Assembly (NCBI GenBank): GCA_016208685.1
Contig: JACQXM010000040.1
Span: 28,246-92,245 of the forward strand
Reading direction: 5' to 3'
DNA: 64,000 nucleotides
Origin: Planctomycetota bacterium
GTDB lineage: Bacteria; Planctomycetota; Phycisphaerae; UBA1845
How positions within the stretch are numbered: the stretch's first letter is position 1; every line of letters starts with the position of its first letter. Below are positions 8,298 to 16,033 of the stretch, in pieces. The notes below the pieces were generated by a model. It made no database searches and was not told where the DNA came from. It was given only the letters and a program-made list of their open reading frames with translations. A program made the position numbers and the translations under genes.

Positions 8298-9362
8298 TTG
8301 TCACATGCCGAAAGGTCCCACCGTTTGCAACGCACGCTCGCACCGGGAACGAAACAGGATGACGGCGAACGTCCGTCCCCCAGGCTCATCCAGACGGCGG
8401 TAGTAGTGGAGAACCGTGCCCTGTGCCGCGAGCATTTTCGCCTCGCTCTTTCCACGGAGAGGTTCCCGGAGGCCGGTGCCGGTCAGTTTGTTCACCTTAG
8501 CCCGGAACTCCGACGCGTACCAACCGGTGTGGACGACGCAGGCCCGGCATCCGCGCCAGACGCCTGGGCTCGCGAATACGCCCGACCGATGCTCCGTCGT
8601 GCGTTCAGCATCGCCGGCCTGCGACGGAGGTCACCGGGTCGAACGGAACGCGGCGCCGCGGGTGATACCGGCAGGGGCGGACCGGCGGAGATCGACGTCA
8701 TCTACCGCGTCGTGGGCGCGGCGACCCGGTGGATGGAGTCCCTGCGAAGCGGTGACTTTGTAAGCGTGCTCGGCCCCCTGGGGAACAGGTTTCCCATCCC
8801 GCAGGGGAAACGACGGGTATGGCTGGTGGCGGGGGGAGTGGGGTTGCCGCCGATGCTCTGGCTCGCCGAGGCGCTGCATGCCGAGGGGGTTCACACGACG
8901 GCGTTCTGCGGCGCACAATCGGCGTCGCTGATGCCCCTTTCGCTGGAGGCCGGTGTGTCGCCGGATCGCGCCGGCGCGCAAGCAACCCTGGCGGCGGTGG
9001 AGTTCGCTCGCTACGGCATCCCGGTGGTGCTCAGCACGGACGACGGTTCGCTCGGCTTTCACGGGCACGTCGGGGGGGCGTTGCAGGCGTTCGTAGCGTC
9101 GAGCCCGCCCGCGGGCGACGAACTGGTGGTCTACACTTGTGGTCCTGAACGGATGATGCGCTTTGTGGCGGAGTTCTGCGCCGCGCGTGGCGTGGAGTGC
9201 TACGTTTGCATGGAACGGGCGATGGCCTGCGGCACGGGTACGTGCCAGTCGTGCGTCGTGGCCGTGCATGATGATGCCGATGCCGAAGGCTGGTCCTACC
9301 GGCTGTGCTGCACCGAGGGCCCGGTGTTCGCCGCGCCGCGGATCATGTGGGAGCGAGCCTGA
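8298..9362 (+). CDS. pyrK: Dihydroorotate dehydrogenase electron-transfer subunit (PyrK-like)
   Basis: PyrK carries FAD and a [2Fe-2S] cluster and passes electrons from dihydroorotate dehydrogenase to NAD+. The protein shows the flavin motif RRAFSIAGLRR, the nucleotide-binding VAGGVGLPPMLWLAEAL, and the YTCGPERMM motif. Cysteines in ECYVCMERAMACGTGTCQSC plus a later CC supply the iron-sulfur cluster. The start is uncertain. TTG at 8298 gives 354 residues, but family similarity begins near residue 34 (AVVVENRAL), so the true start may be a GTG near 8406. A member of the ferredoxin-NADP reductase family with another role cannot be excluded; no pyrD is nearby. Confidence 0.85.
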   Translation: MSHAERSHRLQRTLAPGTKQDDGERPSPRLIQTAVVVENRALCREHFRLALSTERFPEAGAGQFVHLSPELRRVPTGVDDAGPASAPDAWAREYARPMLRRAFSIAGLRRRSPGRTERGAAGDTGRGGPAEIDVIYRVVGAATRWMESLRSGDFVSVLGPLGNRFPIPQGKRRVWLVAGGVGLPPMLWLAEALHAEGVHTTAFCGAQSASLMPLSLEAGVSPDRAGAQATLAAVEFARYGIPVVLSTDDGSLGFHGHVGGALQAFVASSPPAGDELVVYTCGPERMMRFVAEFCAARGVECYVCMERAMACGTGTCQSCVVAVHDDADAEGWSYRLCCTEGPVFAAPRIMWERA

Positions 9363-9372
9363 CGGCTGGCGA

Positions 9373-9918
9373 TCAGGGCGGCGGATGCCAGCAGGCAAGG
9401 CAGCGGGGCTCAAAGCTCTCCGGCCCGCCGACCAGGTTTCCATCGAGGATCGCGGCGGTGCGTTGCGTGCGTTCCGCACGCATGCCGCATCGCGCGCATA
9501 CGGCATAGAGCAGCGCGAATTCGTCCGCGACCTCGACCAGCCGGTCGTGAACCGCGAAGGCGCGCCCCCAACTATCCGGGTGCAGGCAGGTCAGAACCAC
9601 GTCCACGCCCTGTTGTTTCAGGTGCAGCACCACCTCGACTAGGCTGGTGTCGAAGAAGTGTGCCTCGTCGATCGCCACCAGGGCGGTGTGGGAGGCCAAC
9701 AGATCGATGACGGCCCACGGTTCGGATAAGCGGTGCGCCGCGCACGCCTTCCCGGCGTGTGAGACGATCTGCGCGGTCGCGTAGCGCGTGTCGATCACGT
9801 GTTTGACGGCCAGCACGCGACGCGGCTTATAGCTGCCCACGCGACGCAGTAGTTCGCTGGTCTTGCCGCTGAACATGCAGCCGGACAGGAGAGTGAGGGT
9901 ACCTGAGCTGCGGGCCAA
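9373..9918 (-). CDS. tdk: Thymidine kinase (type II)
   Basis: The enzyme phosphorylates thymidine with ATP in nucleotide salvage. The P-loop GCMFSGKT (13-20), the catalytic and metal motif IDEAHFFD (D84, E85, H87), and four zinc cysteines (C141, C144, C173, C176) are present, with length 181, typical for the family. I start it at TTG 9916-9918, preceded by GGGGAGGAG. The open frame extends further upstream only because it reads through the tRNA-Leu gene, producing a spurious MAELADAQDLG peptide. Confidence 0.92.
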   Translation of the reverse strand: MARSSGTLTLLSGCMFSGKTSELLRRVGSYKPRRVLAVKHVIDTRYATAQIVSHAGKACAAHRLSEPWAVIDLLASHTALVAIDEAHFFDTSLVEVVLHLKQQGVDVVLTCLHPDSWGRAFAVHDRLVEVADEFALLYAVCARCGMRAERTQRTAAILDGNLVGGPESFEPRCLACWHPPP

Positions 9919-9952
9919 GCCGCGGAGGCGCGAACGCTCCTCCCCGAGATCA

Positions 9953-10035
9953 TGCGGCTGAGAGGACTCGAACCTCCACGTCACGAGGACACAAGATCCT
10001 AAGTCTTGCGCGTCTGCCAATTCCGCCACAGCCGC
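9953..10035 (-). tRNA. tRNA-Leu (anticodon TAG)
   Basis: Read on the minus strand, GCGGCTG (5') pairs with CAGCCGC (3') to form a 7-bp acceptor stem, with A as discriminator base. The D-arm contains AATTGGCAG, the anticodon stem CAAGA/TCTTG encloses CTTAGGA (anticodon TAG), and the T-arm has GGTTCGAGTCC. The variable arm is long enough for class II (TGTCCTCGTGACG region). No CCA is encoded. The gene is 83 nt long, directly upstream of tdk on the same strand. Confidence 0.97.
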
Positions 10036-10143
10036 GATTGGTGGGCATCATAGCTCGGGAGTGGGGGCCGGCCAACGTCGCGCGTGTCCAGCCGCGCGGT
10101 GGCCAGCGGCCCACACACGAGAATGGCGCCAGGGTCGAGGGCG

Positions 10144-11589
10144 CTACTGCTCCGGCAAGCTCGCGGCGTACGCCCCCAGGTTGGCGAGGTTGATGGCCGA
10201 GACGCCGAGCAGGTCCAGCCCCTGCATCGGACTCGCCGGATGTCCAAAGCGAACCTTGTGAAGGAACTCCCAGGGGTTGTCGCTGGCAACCGTGCCCACG
10301 TACTCCGGATCGCCGGCGGTTCCGAAGTTGATGTGCTTGCCGTCCGCGAGGTGACAGGTGTAGCACCGGTTTTCGTAGACCAGGCGGCCGAACACCGCGT
10401 TACCGATGAAGAACCCGTTGCTGGTGATGTAGGTGCTGGTGTTGACCACGCCCTCGCGGACCATCCGGGTAACGTCCCACAGGTCGGCGTCGGACAGTCC
10501 GTAGGCGGCCATGTTGTGGCCGTTCGGCGTCTGCACGGGATCGGCCTTCAGCAGGTCGAAGATCTGCTGTGGCGAAAGCGTAGTGCCGAACACGCCGCGG
10601 ATGCCGGTGTAGTGCGTGCCCGCGCCGTATTGGCCGTCCCGTCCTTTGTAATCCCAGCCGTGGCATTCCTTGCAACGGAAGGTGGTGCTGCCGGTTTGTA
10701 TGCCGCCCGGCGGGTACAGGGGGTGGGTGCCGGTGGGGGCCGGCAGTCGCGCCTCCAGCCACCAGCGGTCGTACAGCAGGCCGCCACGGATGGGATCGGC
10801 CAGTACGTACCCGGCAGGATACAGCGCCGTCGGCCCGGTGAGCATGTTGCCGAGCGCGGCGAGATCGGCCGAGTCGAGTTGGCTGTCACCGGTCAGGTCG
10901 GAGTACGCGCACGGTTCCGGTAGGGTCGTGCCGGGGTCGTAACACTGCTGCAAGGCGGCGGCGTCCAACAGGTCTACATCCGAATCCCCGTCGGCGTCGC
11001 CGGGCTGGGCGAAGCCGATGGTGCGGTGCGCGCGGTAGAAGCGGTCGCCACCGAATCCGGCGGCGTCGTTGACGGCGTTACCGGCGGCGAAGAAGGTGAC
11101 GCGCCCGGCGTCGGCGCCGGGTGCCCGCCAGACCACTTCATAGGTGTAGGCACCGCCGTTGGCCTGCCAGTTCGGATCGAGCGAATCGAAGTAGCCGTCC
11201 TCCGTATGGGTGGCGTAGTTGCACACCGGCCCTGCGGCCGCGCACTGAGTGGTGACCGGGTCGGCGATGAGAAAGTCACCTACGTGATCGGCCAAAGTCT
11301 CAGCGCTGATCTCGAACCCCGCCCCCACCTGTTCCGCGTCGAAGATGCGGATCCTGAGCGGGTATTGCTGCCCGGCCCGATAACGCTGCGGAACGCCCGT
11401 CAACTCGACGCCACCCACGGTGCCGTGGTCCGGCGGTTCATGGCAGGCGGTGCAGTTCTCTCCTCCGCCCATGGGTCCGCCGGTGTAGCCCGGCCCGGCG
11501 CCGGTGTGGAACGCCAGGGCCACGGGGATGGCCGTGGCGATGCCCGAAAGCACAAAAGCCGTGGAGAATCGACGGATCGACAAACGCAT
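10144..11589 (-). CDS. Secreted multihaem c-type cytochrome with dockerin-like repeats
   Basis: The start is ATG at 11587-11589 behind a GGGGAGGGGG stretch. A signal peptide (about residues 1-28) leads into three CxxCH haem motifs: CTACH (46-50), CKECH and CYTCH in the second half. The region after the first haem resembles the reelin-like/anchor domains seen in bacterial CTACH proteins. The middle has two Ca-binding-type dockerin repeats (GDADGDSDVDLLDAA and LTGDSQLDSADLAAL). The C-terminal part looks like a cytochrome c domain (DADLWDVTRMVREG, then CYTCHLADGKH). Its likely site is the periplasm or cell surface, with an electron-transfer role. The substrate is unknown. Confidence 0.82.
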   Translation of the reverse strand: MRLSIRRFSTAFVLSGIATAIPVALAFHTGAGPGYTGGPMGGGENCTACHEPPDHGTVGGVELTGVPQRYRAGQQYPLRIRIFDAEQVGAGFEISAETLADHVGDFLIADPVTTQCAAAGPVCNYATHTEDGYFDSLDPNWQANGGAYTYEVVWRAPGADAGRVTFFAAGNAVNDAAGFGGDRFYRAHRTIGFAQPGDADGDSDVDLLDAAALQQCYDPGTTLPEPCAYSDLTGDSQLDSADLAALGNMLTGPTALYPAGYVLADPIRGGLLYDRWWLEARLPAPTGTHPLYPPGGIQTGSTTFRCKECHGWDYKGRDGQYGAGTHYTGIRGVFGTTLSPQQIFDLLKADPVQTPNGHNMAAYGLSDADLWDVTRMVREGVVNTSTYITSNGFFIGNAVFGRLVYENRCYTCHLADGKHINFGTAGDPEYVGTVASDNPWEFLHKVRFGHPASPMQGLDLLGVSAINLANLGAYAASLPEQ

Positions 11590-11670
11590 ACCCCCTCCCC
11601 GTGCGAGCACATGGCATCATATCAGCCGGGCAAGGGGGTTTCAACGCGGCGTGCAGTCCTATAGCCGCGC

Positions 11671-11698
11671 TTGCAATCCCCGTAGGGGCCGGTACACT
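11671..11698 (+). promoter_or_regulatory. Candidate sigma70-type promoter for rpmB
   Basis: TTGCAA (11671-11676) and TACACT (11693-11698) are 16 bp apart and lie 62 nt before the rpmB start. Each matches four of six consensus bases. Confidence 0.4.
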
Positions 11699-11759
11699 TC
11701 GCCGCTTCGTGTGGTTTGGGTTGGCTCCGCTGGGGCCTTGCAGCGAGGTAGGAACGAGT

Positions 11760-12035
11760 ATGTCGCGGAAATGCTACTTTACCGGTAAGAAGACTCGAGC
11801 GGGCCGTCAGATCGCCCGGAAGGGCAAGGCCAAGTACCTCGGCGGCGTCGGACGCAAAACCACAGGCATCACCAAGCGCAAGTTCAAGCCCAACATTCAG
11901 CGGGTCCGCGCCGTGGTGGACGGTAAGGTTGTGCGCATCCAGGTGTCGGCCAAGGCGATCCGCATGGGGCTGGTTACGAAGCCTGAAAAGCGGGATTGGA
12001 AGGCCGAAACGAAGGTCGTCGACGGGACCACCTGA
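11760..12035 (+). CDS. rpmB: 50S ribosomal protein bL28
   Basis: The 91-residue product begins MSRKCYFTGKKTRAGRQIAR and has the family's basic core (KRKFKPNIQRVRAVVDGKVVRI) and VSAKAIRMGLV end. It is a structural protein of the large ribosomal subunit. The ATG at 11760 has GAGGTAGGA upstream. The frame is open further upstream, but that part is not bL28-like. It lies 85 nt before the tandem-CsrA gene on the same strand, so the two may share a transcript. Confidence 0.96.
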   Translation: MSRKCYFTGKKTRAGRQIARKGKAKYLGGVGRKTTGITKRKFKPNIQRVRAVVDGKVVRIQVSAKAIRMGLVTKPEKRDWKAETKVVDGTT

Positions 12036-12120
12036 GGCGAGACGCGGCCTTGCCGACTCGGCGCCGCCTTTTCCAGCATGGGGATGTCGGCACCGCTGCG
12101 TTGGGCGAGGCAGGGCAAAC

Positions 12121-12612
12121 ATGCTGTTCCTTGCACGTCACTTGCACGATGTCGTGCTGATCGGGGACGCCATCGAAGTCAGCGTGATGGAGATTGGACT
12201 CGGCAAGGCCCGTATCGGGGTCCGCGCGCCGGCTACGGTGTCGGTGCACCGACGCGAGATCTTCGACGCCATCAAGGCCGGCGCTCCCGCGCGGCCGCCT
12301 GATCACCACGGCGATTCTGGTACGCAAGGGCTCGAGGAGGCCGCCAGCGTTCCTGGGGCCGTTCGCCGGCAGCTCGTGCTCACTCGGAAGAAGCATGAGT
12401 CGATCATGATCGGTGACGACATCGAAGTGTCGGTCGTCGATATCCGGGAAAGCGTCGTCCGCATGGGTTTTGCCTGCCCGAAGGATGTGCCTATCCGCCG
12501 CCGCGACGCGATCCGGGAGGGTACGGTGACGCCAGGGGAGACCTGCGGTGCGCAGCGCGATCACGCGGGCAGCGGCGAACCGCCGGTGCCGCACGACGAG
12601 CCAGAGGGCTGA
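12121..12612 (+). CDS. Tandem CsrA fusion: two CsrA/RsmA domains in one chain
   Basis: CsrA is normally a short protein of about 60 residues that dimerises and binds GGA motifs in mRNA leaders. Here one 163-residue chain carries two copies. Domain 1 is residues 1-52 (MLFLAR, IGDAIEVSVMEIG, RIGVRAP, VSVHRREI). Domain 2 is about 84-132 (QLVLTRK, MIGDDIEVSVVDI, VRMGFACP, IRRRDAI). The RNA-contacting positions L4, R6 and R44 are kept in domain 1 and as L87, R89 and R127 in domain 2. A linker of about 31 residues joins them, and a polar tail of about 30 residues follows. The chain could act as an intramolecular, asymmetric CsrA dimer. The ATG at 12121 is supported by CsrA's normal N-terminus. Confidence 0.9.
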   Translation: MLFLARHLHDVVLIGDAIEVSVMEIGLGKARIGVRAPATVSVHRREIFDAIKAGAPARPPDHHGDSGTQGLEEAASVPGAVRRQLVLTRKKHESIMIGDDIEVSVVDIRESVVRMGFACPKDVPIRRRDAIREGTVTPGETCGAQRDHAGSGEPPVPHDEPEG

Positions 12613-12680
12613 AGCCCCGCAACTTCGGGGAAGCAGTCCGGCTCCTCCGCTTCGCGGGTCAGCGGCTCGGCCGCCGTGGC

Positions 12681-13025
12681 TTGGAGGTACTCACGCCGCG
12701 GGCGCGCGTGCCAGGCGATCGATGGCCGGATGGGCAGAATTGCCCCGCAGTTTCGTCGGCGCCGGCGCGGGCCTCAGTTCGGCGAGCGCCACACTGCGAT
12801 GGTGTGCACATCGGTATCCTGGGCGACCGTGATCTTGCATTCCCGCCTGGCGACGCCGTGCTATTCACGCGTGGGGTTGTCCACACGTTTACGGCACCGA
12901 TCGGCGGTTTGACCCTGCTTCCGTGTCACGCTCCGTTTTTCGAGTACGACGATACACGGCAGTATACGATCCCCGGTCGGGCTCGAAACGGCGGATTCGT
13001 GTGCGCTCCTGCGCGTCTCAATTAG
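12681..13025 (+). pseudogene. Possible cupin-domain fragment
   Basis: The C-terminal half of this 114-residue frame reads like the second half of a cupin: FPPGDAVLFTRGVVHTFTA, a strand LTLLPCHAPFFEYDD, then RQYTIPG. The first half carries none of the histidine and glutamate residues of cupin motif 1 and has a low-complexity, arginine-rich look. I read it as a degenerated or 5'-truncated gene. A short genuine protein is possible. No neighbour helps. Confidence 0.35.
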
Positions 13026-13046
13026 CAGAGCTGGGCGATCGTCGGT

Positions 13047-13877
13047 TCACGATGGATCCTCGCCGGCGCGCCTCAACAAGACGACGCCCAGCAGATAGGG
13101 CATGATCCAGGGGGCGGCAGGTATGCCCGCAATGAAGCCGGGGTGCGTGTACCACGGCGTTGAACCGGCAGTAGGATCGGGGAACGACAAGCCTCTGATG
13201 GCAATCAACAGGAAGGCGACGAGGCTTGCGATTACGTACGCACGAGCCACACCCCGCCTGAGCCACCCAGCCCGCCCCATGGACACCGCAAAACCGGCCG
13301 TCGTTAAATAGGTCAGGACACACGCGACAAACAGGAGGGTGTCGCTCATGTTGATGAGCGGAATGATCTCAGGCGGAACGTGTCCATCACGCACCTTGGC
13401 AGCGAAAACGGCAAGGTGGATCGTCAACCAGATCATATAGGCGGTGCCGGCAAAGATGTTCGCCGCGACTCCAAGGGCCGAGTAGATGCGTTCGCCAATC
13501 TCGTTGAGCGCCTCCTTGAGAACAACAAACGCAACCGAAACGGCCATCGCGCTGGCCAGGAGCACCAGGTAGCGCATTCGATTCTCCGTCGGAGTTGCAA
13601 CCCACGGCGGACCCAGGCCCACCCAGAGAAGCGAGACCAGCGCAAAAGGCGCGAAGAAGAGCGTCCCGGCGAGAGCGAGCTTCTTCTTTTCGTCCGTGCC
13701 GGCTCGGATCGACCTCGCACCAAGTTTCCAAGCCGCTAAGCAGGCGATAGTAAAATGGACTGCTCCAATCGACTGATACAGATGAGGAACGCGAAGCGGG
13801 CGTGCCATGAGCGCACCAGCCAGGAACGGAAATGCGCAAAGAAACACGTAACTCTTGCGTCTTGTGCTTTGGTTCAT
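13047..13877 (-). CDS. Multi-pass integral membrane protein, hypothetical
   Basis: The 276-residue product has about seven hydrophobic helices spread along its length (examples: FLCAFPFLAGALMA, LALAGTLFFAPFALVSLLWV, YLVLLASAMAVSVAFVVL, IIASLVAFLLIAI-like segment). It has short charged loops and no recognised catalytic motif. The segment PWYTHPGFIAGIPAAPWIMP near the C-terminus is distinctive but I do not know its family. The DNA upstream holds a lipoprotein-gene remnant, so this gene sits at a rearranged locus. The function is unknown. Confidence 0.75.
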   Translation of the reverse strand: MNQSTRRKSYVFLCAFPFLAGALMARPLRVPHLYQSIGAVHFTIACLAAWKLGARSIRAGTDEKKKLALAGTLFFAPFALVSLLWVGLGPPWVATPTENRMRYLVLLASAMAVSVAFVVLKEALNEIGERIYSALGVAANIFAGTAYMIWLTIHLAVFAAKVRDGHVPPEIIPLINMSDTLLFVACVLTYLTTAGFAVSMGRAGWLRRGVARAYVIASLVAFLLIAIRGLSFPDPTAGSTPWYTHPGFIAGIPAAPWIMPYLLGVVLLRRAGEDPS

Positions 13878-13899
13878 TCCGTCTTTCCTTCACGCAGCG

Positions 13900-14085
13900 T
13901 TTCTCTATGAGCATGTCCCGTTCGTAGTTGAAGGTTGAAGAAAGCGGTGGTGGCTCGATCCTATCCGTTGCGTAGGCGGGTAGGGTTGTGACTTCTCCCA
14001 GGAGGCACCACCGTGAAGCAAGCATACCAAGCCATGGAGCGGAATCACAGCCGGGCGTTGGCGGAGGTTCTAGGCCAGGATGGTC
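13900..14085 (+). other. Foreign segment, possibly the left end of a mobile element
   Basis: GGAGG at about 14001-14005 precedes a GTG at 14013 that opens MKQAYQAMERNHSRALAEVL. This short frame runs for about 24 plausible codons and then enters the antisense strand of the lipoprotein remnant near 14085. The abrupt junction suggests inserted or rearranged DNA, perhaps the start of a transposase. I see no matching second end or target duplication. Confidence 0.3.
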
Positions 14086-14394
14086 GGTTCCGTCCGGTCC
14101 GAGGGGGACGGCGCCGACGGAGGAACCGTCGACGACAACGTCGTGCGAGCCCTCGGCGAAGCCTTCGACGCGAACGATGAACTCGCGGCAGCCGTCGGCG
14201 AACTCACGATAGAACATATCGTCCCGTTCGACGCCGGCGCCGGTTAGCGGCGCGGTGAGGCTTGCTTCCCCTGTATGGCACGGTTCGTCGGCGTTGTTGC
14301 TATCACTGACAAACCCGCCACCCCCGCTTGGGCAGCCGGCAACAGGTATGAGGAGCATGACCACTGTGAACAGCGAACACCACAGCCTGAACAT
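14083..14394 (-). pseudogene. Lipoprotein, 3'-truncated
   Basis: ATG at 14392-14394 starts a clear lipoprotein signal: MFRLWCSLFTVVMLLIPVAGC, with a lipobox VAGC. The mature part has an immunoglobulin-like strand pattern (REFIVRVEGFAEGSHDVVVDG, then VGAVPLGPDG) seen in small planctomycete lipoproteins. Beyond about position 14085 the frame stays open but reads through unrelated sequence and then antisense to the membrane-protein gene, so the natural C-terminus is lost. The break coincides with the foreign segment at 13900-14085. Confidence 0.55.
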
Positions 14395-14712
14395 CGTTAG
14401 GCCTTCCCGGCAGCTATGTAGCGAGTATCCGACCGAAACGTTGCTGCAGAGCATAGTCAGGGCCGCGGTGGGTCGTGGAGCGGGTCGAACGCAGGGGGCG
14501 GCGGCGGACGCCTCGCGCGAACCACCGGCGCACGCGCCGGGCAGCACGAGGGGCGGGTCCGCACGGGCTACTGAGGTGCTCGCGCGCTGCGATCAAGAGT
14601 CGACTTGCGTACTGCGCCCGGGCGACTCGTGGGCGGTGGCGCGTTGCCGCCCACGCGTAGGGGGCGTGGCCAAGAAATCGTTGGATGAGCGCGCCGAGGT
14701 TGGGCGCTTCCG
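14395..14712. other. Intergenic region with one perfect hairpin
   Basis: No gene was recognised in these 318 nt. GTGGGCGG (14629-14636) pairs perfectly with CCGCCCAC (14647-14654) around TGGCGCGTTG, reminiscent of the GGCGCTGCGCTT loop of the 24843 hairpin. No T-tract follows, so it is not a standard terminator. Confidence 0.45.
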
Positions 14713-15765
14713 TTACGCCACCGTGATCGACCTATCCAGGTACACATCCTGGATGACGTTCAGCAGTTTGACGCCCTCGTCCATCGGGCGCTGGAACGCC
14801 TTGCGGCCGGAGATCAGCCCCATGCCGCCGGCGCGTTTGTTGATCACCGCGGTCTTCGCGGCGTCCGCGAAGTCGGACGCACCGGACGATTCGCCACCCG
14901 AGTTGATGAGTCCGATGCGACCCATGTAACAACCGGCCACCTGGTAGCGCGTCAGGTCGATGGGATTGCCGGTGGTAAGCTTGTCGTACACGAGCTTGCT
15001 GGTCTTACCGAAGTTTATAGCGGTGAAACCGCCGTTGTTCGTGGCCTGCTTCTGCTTGATGATGTCGGCCTCGAGCGTCACGCCGAGGTGGTTCGCCTGG
15101 CTCGTAAGGTCGGCGGCCGAGTGGTAATCCGTACCGTCCTTCTTGAAGGCGCTGTTGCGCAGATAGCACCACAACACGGTGGCCATCCCCAGGTCGTGCG
15201 CCATGTGGAATGCCTCGCTGACTTCCTGGATCTGCCGCGCCGATTCGTCCGAACCGAAGTAGATGGTCGCTCCCACGGCGGCGCAACCCATGTCCGCCGC
15301 CTGCCGCACATCGGCGAACATGATCTGGTCGAACTTACTGGGGTAGGTGAGCAGTTCGTTGTGGTTGACCTTCAGGATGAAGGGAATCTTGTGGGCGTAT
15401 TTGCGGGCCACGACGCCCAGCACGCCGAGGGTGGATGCCACGGCGTTGCATCCGCCTTCGATGGCCAGCTTGATGATGTTTTCCGGGTCGAAGTAGATGG
15501 GATTGGGCGCGAAGGACGCGCCGGCGCTGTGTTCGATGCCCTGATCCACGGGGAGGATGGAGAGATACCCCGTACCCTTGAGCCGGCCGGTGTTGAAAAC
15601 GGCCTGCATGTTGCGAAGGACCGGGATGGGCCGGTCGCTGGCGGCCAGCACCCGGTCCACGAAGTCCGGGCCGGGAAGCGTCAGCAACGACCTTTCGATG
15701 CTGCGCGATTGATGGCTCAACAGCGCCTGAGCCTCAGCCCCGAGCAGATCTACGATGGCACTCAT
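14713..15765 (-). CDS. Fructose-bisphosphate aldolase, class I (DhnA/FbaB type)
   Basis: The enzyme splits or forms fructose 1,6-bisphosphate in glycolysis and gluconeogenesis through a Schiff base. The 350-residue protein has the family segments [20 protein letters not shown], the lysine-bearing [23 protein letters not shown], and the phosphate-binding end [14 protein letters not shown] plus [15 protein letters not shown]. The start MSAIVDLLG has a GGAGGAACCACC stretch in front of it on the minus strand. It is a single gene with no glycolytic neighbours. Confidence in the family is high; sugar-phosphate specificity follows from the family. Confidence 0.92.
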   Translation of the reverse strand: MSAIVDLLGAEAQALLSHQSRSIERSLLTLPGPDFVDRVLAASDRPIPVLRNMQAVFNTGRLKGTGYLSILPVDQGIEHSAGASFAPNPIYFDPENIIKLAIEGGCNAVASTLGVLGVVARKYAHKIPFILKVNHNELLTYPSKFDQIMFADVRQAADMGCAAVGATIYFGSDESARQIQEVSEAFHMAHDLGMATVLWCYLRNSAFKKDGTDYHSAADLTSQANHLGVTLEADIIKQKQATNNGGFTAINFGKTSKLVYDKLTTGNPIDLTRYQVAGCYMGRIGLINSGGESSGASDFADAAKTAVINKRAGGMGLISGRKAFQRPMDEGVKLLNVIQDVYLDRSITVA

Positions 15766-16033
15766 GGTGGTTCCTCCGTCGGCCGATGCGTGTTACGCGT
15801 GACCGGTCGTGTGAACTAAGTCGCTGGGCATATTACCGGTACATCGACCAATTGGGAAGGTGAGATTCATGTTCCGCCCTCTCGGCGCGGCTGTGCCGGG
15901 GGGCGGTTCGCGGCGGGACGCGGCGTTGCCAGTCGGCGGGGCGTCGGTTAGCCTTCCCGCCGGCCGATGGGCGGCTGCCGGCTGCGTGGCGGGCGGTTTT
16001 CGGGTCGGCCTGATCCGTGAGGAGCTTGAGACG

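Noticed and set aside
9919..10029. Upstream extension of the thymidine kinase frame (peptide MAELADAQDLG...)
   Set aside because: It is a translation of the tRNA-Leu gene, a well-known artefact. The kinase similarity begins only after TTG 9918.
12676..12912. Alternative frames through the cupin-like fragment
   Set aside because: They give R/W-rich peptides without pattern. Only the 12681 frame has cupin-like strands.
13387..14547. A long minus-strand frame that joins the lipoprotein start to sequence overlapping the membrane-protein gene
   Set aside because: After the lipoprotein part the frame is antisense or out of frame to a convincing membrane protein (13047-13877). Only the 14083-14394 part looks real.
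14629..14654. Rho-independent terminator
   Set aside because: The stem is perfect but no T-tract follows on either strand. It fits the hairpin-repeat class better.
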